Positions 1 through 5,624 of a stretch of 7,352 nt of DNA are shown here, piece by piece. Each line of letters begins with the position of its first letter. The first letter of the stretch is position 1. Source of the DNA: Ferrovaceae bacterium (GTDB lineage: Bacteria; Pseudomonadota; Gammaproteobacteria; Burkholderiales; Ferrovaceae). Both the position numbers and the translations under genes were made by a program. The notes beneath the pieces were generated by a model. That model saw only the letters and a program-made list of their open reading frames with translations, was not told where the DNA came from and did not search any database. Where the stretch lies: assembly GCA_027457225.1 (NCBI GenBank), contig DAIDTL010000050.1, positions 1 to 7,352 of the forward strand. The letters are read 5' to 3'.

Positions 1-286
1 GTATTGATTTATCACTATGGCCTAAGTGCACCCCAGCGGCCTGGCAGGACAGCGCCAGGTCAATGTCATCGTTGATGATCAGGGCAACGCCCCGGGATTG
101 GCAGAGGGTGGCCAAAGCCTGTGCCTGTGCCCGGCGTACCGCCGGGGTCAGGGTTTTGGCTCGATACTGCAACAGGGTGGCTCCCCCGTCGATGGCTTGC
201 TGGACCTGGCTCAGCAACCGACGAGTATCCGCAATTTCAGGGGTAATGGCATACAAGCCCCGAATGATGGATCGATCAATGGACAT
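1..286 (-). CDS. thiE: Thiamine phosphate synthase ThiE, N-terminal part (cut by left window edge)
   Basis: ThiE condenses HMP-diphosphate with the thiazole phosphate (HET-P) to give thiamine phosphate, the joining step of thiamine synthesis in the cytoplasm. The visible 95 residues show the start of the TIM-barrel fold in family order: GLYAITPE (about 10-17), GGATLLQYRAK (34-44, pyrimidine-diphosphate site), LIINDD (69-74) and GVHLGHSD (85-92, with the Asp expected to help bind Mg). The family is usually a little over 200 residues, so less than half is here. I chose the ATG at 286 because its residues fit the family start. It lies inside the end of thiD, overlapping by 11 bp, and no strong ribosome site precedes it, so coupling to thiD is likely. 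In many Betaproteobacteria the next gene is hemL; that would be off the window. Confidence 0.93.
   Translation of the reverse strand, partial: MSIDRSIIRGLYAITPEIADTRRLLSQVQQAIDGGATLLQYRAKTLTPAVRRAQAQALATLCQSRGVALIINDDIDLALSCQAAGVHLGHSDKSI
276..286 (-). other. 11-bp overlap of thiD end and thiE start
   Basis: The thiE ATG (286-284) lies before the thiD TGA (278-276) in another frame. This places the two sequential pathway enzymes on one message, with translation probably coupled. Confidence 0.8.
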
Positions 287-1106
287 CGCCCACCGGAGGT
301 TCGTCACGAGCCCAGAACAGTCGATCCGGAATGGGTTGTCCCATGCCTAAACGGAAGGCGTCCTTGAGCGTTTGCCAGGTATATTCCTGTGCCTCTGCTA
401 CGGCTTCGGCCATGTCGAGCCCTTGCGCAAGACCCGCAGCGATGGCAGAACTGAGCGTGCATCCCGAGCCGTGAAAACTCCCCATGAGGCGTTCCCAACC
501 ATCAGAGCGGATAACCCCTTCGCGACCATACAATGTGTTGATGACCTGACTGGAGTTGCTATGGGTTCCAGTGATCAGCACATATTCGCAGCCGGTTTCC
601 AAAATCAGTCGTGCTGCTTCTGCAAGGTCGGGGTTGCCCTCTTCAGGGGGTTCATCGTAAGCAATGCGCAGAATTTCCAGGGTGTTGGGTGTGACGATGG
701 TGGACTGGGGAATAATCAATTCGCGCAAGGCCGAAAGCATGTCCTCTGAAGCCATCTCATCACCGCGTCCGCTGGCCAGGATGGGGTCCAGAACCAAAGG
801 AATTTCCGGATAATCCGAAACAATTTCGGCAATGGCTGCAATGGCCTCAACGCTGCCCAGGACGCCCAGCTTGAATACGGTCACTGGCACATCTTCCAGA
901 ATGCAGCGCGCCTGGTCTGCAACCCATTCGGCGTCCAATGGCAGGACGTCTTCAACGCCGGTAGTGTCCTGAATGGTTATGCCGGTGACTACCGATAGCG
1001 GATGACAGCCCATGCTGGCCAGGGTCAGAACATCAGCTTGCAAACCGGCGCCCCCACTGGGGTCGGTGGCTGCAAAAATCAGCACAGCAGGGGGCGGCGA
1101 AGTCAT
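276..1106 (-). CDS. thiD: Hydroxymethylpyrimidine/phosphomethylpyrimidine kinase ThiD
   Basis: This is an ATP-dependent ribokinase-fold kinase that phosphorylates HMP, and above all HMP-phosphate from ThiC, to HMP-diphosphate, the substrate of ThiE. The 276 residues match a full-length ThiD. Seen in order: TDPSGGAGLQAD (14-25, substrate loop), TGITIQDT (41-48), LDPILASGRG (106-115), VTPNTLE (138-144) and FHGSGCTLSS (211-220), whose GSGC is the anion hole with Cys216 as the usual catalytic residue. The FAATDPSGGAGLQAD form, rather than the enteric GSDSGGGAG form, resembles the version I know from chemolithotrophic and other Betaproteobacteria. The start at 1106 gives the expected N-terminus; only a weak purine stretch (AGAAGAG) lies upstream. 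It is divergent from rubredoxin and runs into thiE. I see no TPP riboswitch in its 124-bp upstream spacer. Confidence 0.96.
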   Translation of the reverse strand: MTSPPPAVLIFAATDPSGGAGLQADVLTLASMGCHPLSVVTGITIQDTTGVEDVLPLDAEWVADQARCILEDVPVTVFKLGVLGSVEAIAAIAEIVSDYPEIPLVLDPILASGRGDEMASEDMLSALRELIIPQSTIVTPNTLEILRIAYDEPPEEGNPDLAEAARLILETGCEYVLITGTHSNSSQVINTLYGREGVIRSDGWERLMGSFHGSGCTLSSAIAAGLAQGLDMAEAVAEAQEYTWQTLKDAFRLGMGQPIPDRLFWARDEPPVGDVH

Positions 1107-1129
1107 GAACGAAGGTTGCTCTTCTAGGT

Positions 1130-1177
1130 GTCAGGTTTTATGATGCAGGGCTTGCACGGTCAGGTTGAGACCCTGAC
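1130..1177. repeat. GTCAGG-type repeats in the thiD/rubredoxin spacer, including a hairpin
   Basis: The octamer GTCAGGTT occurs at 1130-1137 and again at 1159-1166. The second copy is followed by an inverted CCTGAC at 1172-1177, making a perfect 6-bp-arm inverted repeat with a 7-base centre (1159-1177). Three copies of the same hexamer in 48 bp of a divergent spacer could be an operator for a regulator controlling thiD, the rubredoxin gene, or both. No U-tract follows the hairpin on either strand, so it is not an intrinsic terminator. The repeats are seen directly; any regulatory role is inference. Confidence 0.4.
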
Positions 1178-1192
1178 GGGCAATTTAATCAT
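1165..1192 (+). promoter_or_regulatory. Weak candidate sigma70 promoter for the rubredoxin gene
   Basis: TTGAGA at 1165-1170 matches the -35 consensus at 5 of 6 bases, and AATCAT at 1187-1192 matches the -10 at 4 of 6, with a 16-bp spacer. Transcription would begin near 1199, giving a leader of roughly 30 bases. The -35 begins inside the GTCAGG inverted repeat, so a protein bound there would block it. The assignment rests on consensus only and is weak. Confidence 0.25.
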
Positions 1193-1230
1193 TTCAATAC
1201 GTTTCATTCTAACTCAATTCCGGGAAGACC

Positions 1231-1413
1231 ATGGAAGCTGCTAATGGCTATAAAACCTATCTCTGCCTGATTTGCGGGTACATTTATGATGAAGAGTTGG
1301 GGGCGCCCGATGACGGTATTCCACCTTACACGCGGTGGGAGGATGTTCCGGTTAACTGGGTCTGTCCTGAGTGTGGCGCCCGTAAGGAAGATTTCGAATT
1401 GATCGAGATCTGA
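1231..1413 (+). CDS. Rubredoxin
   Basis: This is a small one-electron carrier with a single Fe(Cys)4 centre, acting in the cytoplasm. The 60-residue protein has both metal knuckles: CLICG (Cys12, Cys15) and CPECG (Cys45, Cys48), plus the family hallmarks YIYDEELG, DDGIPPYTRWEDVP and the acidic end KEDFELIEI. It is about six residues longer at the N-terminus than minimal rubredoxins, which is common in Proteobacteria. The ATG at 1231 is preceded by GGGAAG at only 3 bases' distance, closer than ideal, but no other start would keep the first CxxC. Its redox partner is not in the window. The gene is divergent from thiD, an arrangement I recall as common in Betaproteobacteria. It ends 5 bp from the convergent uppP stop, leaving no room for a terminator. 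Confidence 0.96.
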   Translation: MEAANGYKTYLCLICGYIYDEELGAPDDGIPPYTRWEDVPVNWVCPECGARKEDFELIEI

Positions 1414-1418
1414 ACGCT

Positions 1419-2243
1419 TCAGTCGACGGACCAGTTGATCCAGCCCATGGCGCTGGAAATCAGGACCATGAAGCCAAACAGAATTCTGTACCCGGCAAAA
1501 AAATTAAAGCTGTGACGACTGACGTAGCGCAGCAAGGCCCGTACGGTAATAAACGCGAACACAAATGAAAACAGGGAGCCGACGGCAAACAGACCGAGAT
1601 CGGCACGGTGTAAAAGCTGATGATATTTCACCAACTCATGCAGCGTGGCGGCAAATAACGTGGGAATGGCCAGAAAAAACGAAAATTCCGTAGCCGCGGT
1701 GCGCGATAGCCCAAAATACAGCCCACCCATAATGGTGGCCCCCGATCGGGAAGTCCCCGGAATCAGGGCGACTGCCTGACAGCAGCCAATTTTCAGGGCT
1801 GTCTGCCAATCCATGTCATCGACCTGGTCCACTAACACGGGTTGCTTTCTGCTTTCTATCCAGAGAATCACAAAAGCCCCCAGGATGAAAGCCATGGCAA
1901 CCGGAACCGGGGCAAACAGATGCGCCTTGATGCGGCTTGCCAGCAATAAACCCAGAAACGCTGCGGGGAGAAAGGCGACCACCAGATTAAGGGTGAATTG
2001 CCGCGCCTTGGGGTCGTGAGGCAACCCCCGGATCACTGAAAGTATCCTGGTGCGGTACTCCCAGCATACGGCCAGAATGGCGGCAAACTGAATGACGATC
2101 TCGAAGACCTTGCCTTTCTCATCATTGAAGTTGAGCAGGCTGCCCGCCACAATCAGGTGACCTGTGCTGGAAACAGGTAAAAACTCAGTCAGGCCTTCGA
2201 CGATCCCCAGAATGGCCGCTTTGGCGAGCAAAAGCAGATCCAT
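1419..2243 (-). CDS. uppP: Undecaprenyl-diphosphate phosphatase UppP (BacA family)
   Basis: UppP is an inner-membrane enzyme that removes a phosphate from undecaprenyl diphosphate, recycling the lipid carrier for peptidoglycan and O-antigen synthesis; overproduction is known to give bacitracin resistance. At 274 residues it is full length (E. coli protein 273). Both signature motifs are intact: EGLTEFLPVSSTGHL (16-30, with Glu16, Glu20 and His29) and PGTSRSG (162-168, with Arg166). The rest is mostly hydrophobic helices, ending in FGFMVLISSAMGWINW. It is the last gene of the dctA-thiC-uppP block, starting 4 bp after the thiC stop. Its AAGGTG ribosome site (2251-2256) lies in the last codons of thiC, 7 bases before the ATG. 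An in-frame TGA directly before the ATG rules out a longer protein. Confidence 0.97.
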   Translation of the reverse strand: MDLLLLAKAAILGIVEGLTEFLPVSSTGHLIVAGSLLNFNDEKGKVFEIVIQFAAILAVCWEYRTRILSVIRGLPHDPKARQFTLNLVVAFLPAAFLGLLLASRIKAHLFAPVPVAMAFILGAFVILWIESRKQPVLVDQVDDMDWQTALKIGCCQAVALIPGTSRSGATIMGGLYFGLSRTAATEFSFFLAIPTLFAATLHELVKYHQLLHRADLGLFAVGSLFSFVFAFITVRALLRYVSRHSFNFFAGYRILFGFMVLISSAMGWINWSVD

Positions 2244-2247
2244 TCAG

Positions 2248-4152
2248 TTACACCTTGCGATACAGCTCTGCACCTTTTTCCAGGAACTCGCTCGCCTTGT
2301 CGGCAAGCCCCCGGTCCAAGGCCTCGTCTTCAGTGACCCCCTGGCGTGCCGCATAATCCCGGACATCCTGGGTGATCTTCATGGAGCAGAAGTGCGGGCC
2401 GCACATGGAGCAGAAATGGGCGAGTTTGGCCCCTTCCTGCGGCAAAGTTTCGTCGTGGAATTCACGAGCCTTGTCCGGATCAAGGCCCAGATTGAATTGA
2501 TCTTCCCAGCGAAATTCGAAACGTGCTTTAGATAGCGCGTTATCACGCATTTGGGCGCCAGGGTGTCCTTTGGCAAGATCGGCAGCATGAGCAGCAATCT
2601 TGTAAGCCATGATGCCATCCTTGACATCATTCTTGTCAGGGAGCCCCAGGTGTTCCTTTGGGGTGACATAGCACAGCATGGCGGTGCCATACCAGCCGAT
2701 CATGGCGGCGCCGATGGCAGAGGTGATGTGGTCATAACCCGGAGCGATGTCCGTGGTCAGGGGGCCAAGGGTATAAAACGGGGCTTCATGGCACAGTTTG
2801 AGTTGGAGGTCCATGTTCTCGCGAATCTTGTGCATCGGCACATGGCCCGGGCCTTCGATCATGGTTTGAACATCATGTTTCCAGGCAATCTCCGTCAATT
2901 CGCCCAGGGTCCTGAGTTCGGCAAACTGCGCTTCGTCGTTGGCATCATAGATTGAACCGGGACGCAGACCGTCACCCAGTGAAAAGCTGACATCATAGGC
3001 TTTCATGATCTCGCAGATATCTTCAAAGTGGGTGTACAGAAAACTTTCACGATGATGGGACAGGCACCATTTGGCCATGATGGAGCCGCCGCGTGACACG
3101 ATTCCGGTCATGCGCGAGGCCGTCATGGGAATATGCGCCAGACGAACGCCGGCATGGATCGTGAAATAATCCACACCTTGTTCGGCCTGCTCGATCAACG
3201 TGTCCCTGAATATCTCCCAGGTCAGTTCCTCCGCGCGGCCTTCCACCTTTTCCAGTGCCTGGTAGATTGGGACGGTGCCGATGGGTACCGGTGAATTACG
3301 GATGATCCACTCACGGGTTTCATGGATGTTTTTACCCGTGGAAAGATCCATGACGGTATCGCCACCCCAACGGATGGCCCAGGTCATTTTTTCGACTTCT
3401 TCCTGGATCCCCGAACTGACCGCTGAATTGCCGATGTTGGCGTTGATCTTGACCAGAAAATTTCGGCCGATAATCATGGGTTCAGACTCGGGATGGTTGA
3501 TATTGGCCGGGATGATGGCGCGACCACGCGCCACTTCATCGCGTACAAATTCCGCAGTCGCTACCTCCGGAATGAGTGCGCCCAATGGATCCCCCGCATG
3601 CTGGGTGCCGAGGAGACGCGCCATGGAGTTTCCCTGGCGGTTGATTGTGTCGATCATCTCCTTGCGCCGGCAATTTTCGCGGATGGCAATGAATTCCATT
3701 TCGGGAGTAATGATGCCTTGTCGCGCGTAATGCATCTGGGTGACGTTTTTTCCAGGCAGTGCGCGACGGGGTTGGCGATGGAGTTGAAAGCGCATTGCGG
3801 CCAATGCCGTGTCTGTCAGTCGTTCCATTCCATAGCTGGAGCTTGGACCGTTCAGGGATTCGGTATCCTGCCGTTCTGCAATCCAGGGTTCGCGAAGGGG
3901 GGAAAGGCCTGCGCGAATATCAATGGGTACGGTAGGGTCTGTATAAGGCCCCGAGGTATCGTAAACCGTCATCGGTGGGTTGATTTCTGCACCCAGTGCA
4001 GCCGGCGTATCGGACTGGCTGATTTCACGCATCGGTACACGAATGTCAGGACGCGAGCCCGTGACGTGGATTTTGCGGGAATGTGGCAAAGCCGCGACGG
4101 AAGCTTTGTCGACCTGTGCCGTTTCGGCAAGAAATTTTGGGGTAGCGTTCAT
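2248..4152 (-). CDS. thiC: Phosphomethylpyrimidine synthase ThiC
   Basis: ThiC is a radical-SAM enzyme that rearranges aminoimidazole ribotide (AIR) into HMP-phosphate, the pyrimidine half of thiamine. The 634 residues match the long proteobacterial form (E. coli about 631). Visible are the N-terminal domain with KIHVTGSRPDIRVPMREI (27-44), the barrel core with NANIGNSA (237-244), MDLSTGKNIHETREW (268-282), EGPGHVPMHKI (433-443) and TTDIAPGYDHI (466-476), and the C-terminal cluster motif CSMCGPHFC (Cys581, Cys584, Cys589), the CxxCxxxxC typical of this family. CGGAG at 4160-4164, 7 bases before the ATG, is a good ribosome site, and an in-frame TGA directly precedes the start. It sits 16 bp after dctA and 4 bp before uppP. 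ThiC genes commonly have a TPP riboswitch; none fits in this 16-bp gap. Confidence 0.98.
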   Translation of the reverse strand: MNATPKFLAETAQVDKASVAALPHSRKIHVTGSRPDIRVPMREISQSDTPAALGAEINPPMTVYDTSGPYTDPTVPIDIRAGLSPLREPWIAERQDTESLNGPSSSYGMERLTDTALAAMRFQLHRQPRRALPGKNVTQMHYARQGIITPEMEFIAIRENCRRKEMIDTINRQGNSMARLLGTQHAGDPLGALIPEVATAEFVRDEVARGRAIIPANINHPESEPMIIGRNFLVKINANIGNSAVSSGIQEEVEKMTWAIRWGGDTVMDLSTGKNIHETREWIIRNSPVPIGTVPIYQALEKVEGRAEELTWEIFRDTLIEQAEQGVDYFTIHAGVRLAHIPMTASRMTGIVSRGGSIMAKWCLSHHRESFLYTHFEDICEIMKAYDVSFSLGDGLRPGSIYDANDEAQFAELRTLGELTEIAWKHDVQTMIEGPGHVPMHKIRENMDLQLKLCHEAPFYTLGPLTTDIAPGYDHITSAIGAAMIGWYGTAMLCYVTPKEHLGLPDKNDVKDGIMAYKIAAHAADLAKGHPGAQMRDNALSKARFEFRWEDQFNLGLDPDKAREFHDETLPQEGAKLAHFCSMCGPHFCSMKITQDVRDYAARQGVTEDEALDRGLADKASEFLEKGAELYRKV

Positions 4153-4159
4153 TCAGTAA

Positions 4160-4164
4160 CTCCG
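4160..4164 (-). promoter_or_regulatory. Ribosome binding site of thiC
   Basis: CGGAG on the minus strand, 7 bases before the thiC ATG and inside the 16-bp gap after dctA. It shows that thiC can be initiated independently on a shared message. Confidence 0.6.
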
Positions 4165-4168
4165 AGGA

Positions 4169-5419
4169 TTAACCCTTCAAGGCTTGATTGAGCTTGTCGT
4201 AGTCCAGTTCCTTCTCCCAACGGGAAACCACGACAGTGGCGACACCATTCCCAATGAAGTTGGTGATAGCGCGGGCTTCAGACATGAAGCGGTCAATGCC
4301 CAGGATCAAGGCAAGGCCCGCGATCGGGATGGAGGGGACAACGGCCAGCGTGGCAGCTAACGTAATGAAACCCGCTCCAGTAACCCCTGAGGCCCCTTTG
4401 GAAGTCAGCATGGCGACCAGAAGCAGGCTCAGTTGTTGCTGCAGGGAGAGGTCGATATTGAGCGCCTGGGCCACAAACAATGCTGCCATGGTGAGATAAA
4501 TGTTGGTTCCGTCCAGGTTGAAGGAGTAACCGGACGGGATCACCAGTCCCACCACGGCCTTGGGGCAGCCCGCTTTTTCCAGTTTGTCCATCAAGGGGAC
4601 CAATGCTGATTCGGAGGAAGAGGTTCCCAGAACGGTTAACAGTTCTTCCTTGATGTATGAAAGAAATCTTAGAATGTTGAAACCAACCAGTGCACTGATG
4701 GATCCCAGCACCAACAGGATAAAAATCAAACAGGTCAGGTAAAAACTGCCCATCAGGAACATCAACGGTGCCAACGCACCCACTCCGTATTTCCCTATGG
4801 TGAAGGCCATTGCCCCACCGGCTCCGATGGGAGCGAGCTTCATGATGGTGTTCATCATTGCGAACAGGGCCTGCGACGTTGCCACGATCAAGCGATGAAC
4901 ATATTCTCCTGCAGACCCGATGTGACTGAGAGACCAACCAAAGAGAATGGCAACCAACAGGACTTGCAGCAGGTCGCCATTGCCTGAAAAGGCGTCAAAC
5001 ATGGTCTTGGGAATGATGTGCAGCACAAAGTCGGTTGCAGACTGTTCGGACGCAGCTTTTGCATAATTAGCCACTGCTTTGGGGTCGAGGCTGGCGGGAT
5101 CGACATTGAAGCCCTTGCCAGGTTGTATCGTGTTCATGACGATCAAACCAACGGCGAGTGCAAGGCTGGACACCACTTCGAAGTAGATCAGGGCCTTGCC
5201 GCCGACCCGACCCACTTTTTTCATGTCCCCTGCTCCCGCAATACCCAGTACGACGGTACAGAAAATGATGGGTGCAATCATCATTTTGACCAAAGCGATA
5301 AACCCGTCACCAAAGGGTTTCAGCCCCACAGCATCCTTGGGATCCAAAAACCCAAAAGTGGCGCCGGCCAGAATGGCAATCAACACCCAAAAATAGAGCC
5401 GACTGGTCAGCCTCCTCAT
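4169..5419 (-). CDS. dctA: C4-dicarboxylate/proton or sodium symporter DctA (DAACS family)
   Basis: This is an inner-membrane secondary transporter, by family expected to import succinate, fumarate and malate with cations. The 416 residues compare with 428 in E. coli DctA and align along the whole length by eye. Features in order: LKPFGDGFIALVKMMIAP (33-50), IFCTVVLGIAG (52-62), NVDPASLDPKAVANYA (105-120, the DctA-type loop), LAPIGAGGAMAFTIGKYG (195-212), the serine-rich hairpin GTSSSESAL (265-273), NLDGT (301-305), the second hairpin SKGASGVTGAGF (340-351) and DRFMSEARAITNFIGNG (376-392). The family fold has eight membrane helices and two re-entrant loops. AAGGA (5428-5432) lies 8 bases before the ATG, and an in-frame TGA directly precedes it. 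It is first in the dctA-thiC-uppP block. Substrate is inferred from similarity; a glutamate or aspartate carrier is less likely. Confidence 0.95.
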   Translation of the reverse strand: MRRLTSRLYFWVLIAILAGATFGFLDPKDAVGLKPFGDGFIALVKMMIAPIIFCTVVLGIAGAGDMKKVGRVGGKALIYFEVVSSLALAVGLIVMNTIQPGKGFNVDPASLDPKAVANYAKAASEQSATDFVLHIIPKTMFDAFSGNGDLLQVLLVAILFGWSLSHIGSAGEYVHRLIVATSQALFAMMNTIMKLAPIGAGGAMAFTIGKYGVGALAPLMFLMGSFYLTCLIFILLVLGSISALVGFNILRFLSYIKEELLTVLGTSSSESALVPLMDKLEKAGCPKAVVGLVIPSGYSFNLDGTNIYLTMAALFVAQALNIDLSLQQQLSLLLVAMLTSKGASGVTGAGFITLAATLAVVPSIPIAGLALILGIDRFMSEARAITNFIGNGVATVVVSRWEKELDYDKLNQALKG

Positions 5420-5450
5420 TCAGGATATCCTTGAAAAAGTCTCAGCGGGG

Positions 5451-5466
5451 TTTGCAGTATTGCAAA
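5451..5466. promoter_or_regulatory. Palindrome TTTGCAGTATTGCAAA before dctA, candidate operator over its -10
   Basis: A perfect inverted repeat, arms TTTGCA and TGCAAA with a 4-base centre, lies about 30 bp upstream of the dctA start. On the minus strand it contains a possible extended -10, TGC then AATACT (5464 down to 5456), matching TATAAT at 4 of 6 bases, with no convincing -35. Transcription would begin near 5449, giving a leader of about 30 bases, too short for a riboswitch. A dimeric regulator bound here would cover the promoter. The symmetry is seen; the promoter and operator roles are inferred. Confidence 0.4.
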
Positions 5467-5499
5467 AGTCGCGTCCAGTTTACCCTGATTCAGCAATTT

Positions 5500-5512
5500 G
5501 GTTGCGGCAACC
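5500..5512. repeat. Inverted repeat GGTTGC-G-GCAACC in the dctA/pcm spacer
   Basis: Perfect 6-bp arms around a single central base. It lies 81 bp upstream of the dctA start and about 70 bp upstream of the plus-strand -10. It repeats the TTGC/GCAA theme of the 5451-5466 palindrome, so the same regulator might use both. One central base is too short a loop for an RNA hairpin and no T-run follows, so a protein site is more likely than a terminator. Confidence 0.3.
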
Positions 5513-5522
5513 GGGGCGCAAT

Positions 5523-5532
5523 CTTGATCAAG
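5523..5532. repeat. Short perfect palindrome CTTGATCAAG in the dctA/pcm spacer
   Basis: Ten bases of perfect dyad symmetry, about halfway between the two divergent starts. It contains TTGATCAA, which resembles collapsed FNR half-sites but lacks the four-base spacer of a real FNR box. A 10-bp palindrome can occur by chance; it is listed because two others lie within 80 bp. Confidence 0.2.
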
Positions 5533-5580
5533 GGCAAGACTATTCCGATGGGTTGTTTGGGCTCACAAGGCAGTCGAGTT

Positions 5581-5589
5581 TGGTACAAT
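5581..5589 (+). promoter_or_regulatory. Extended -10 promoter for the methyltransferase-like gene
   Basis: TGG followed by TACAAT (5584-5589) is an extended -10 with 5 of 6 consensus bases. No good -35 lies at the proper distance, which extended -10 promoters tolerate. Transcription would start near 5596, giving a leader of about 29 bases before the ATG at 5625. Confidence 0.5.
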
Positions 5590-5624
5590 GTGATCCCCTG
5601 TCCCAGCTCTATGGAATTGCGCTC

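Noticed and set aside
1107..1230. TPP riboswitch before thiD
   Set aside because: The minus strand has AACCTGAC, which recalls part of the thi-box, but the CTGAGA element, the paired ACCC/GGGT parts and the second helix do not follow in the right order. It reads better as a short repeat.
3493..4191. 232-codon open frame on the plus strand opposite the start of thiC
   Set aside because: ThiC on the other strand is unmistakable and full length. The plus-strand product has no family features and no ribosome site that stands out.
5436..5450. CTGAGA before dctA as a remnant of a TPP riboswitch
   Set aside because: Only this hexamer matches; the downstream GAACCTGATC-like strand is missing and dctA begins about 20 bases later.
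5523..5532. FNR/CRP-type box at CTTGATCAAG
   Set aside because: An FNR box needs TTGAT-N4-ATCAA; here the halves abut with no spacer.
5460..5624. N-terminal extension of the methyltransferase to an ATG at 5460
   Set aside because: The 55 extra residues resemble nothing in the family, cover the palindromes and the extended -10 promoter, and the homologous start MNIEQARFNMVEQQ is at 5625.
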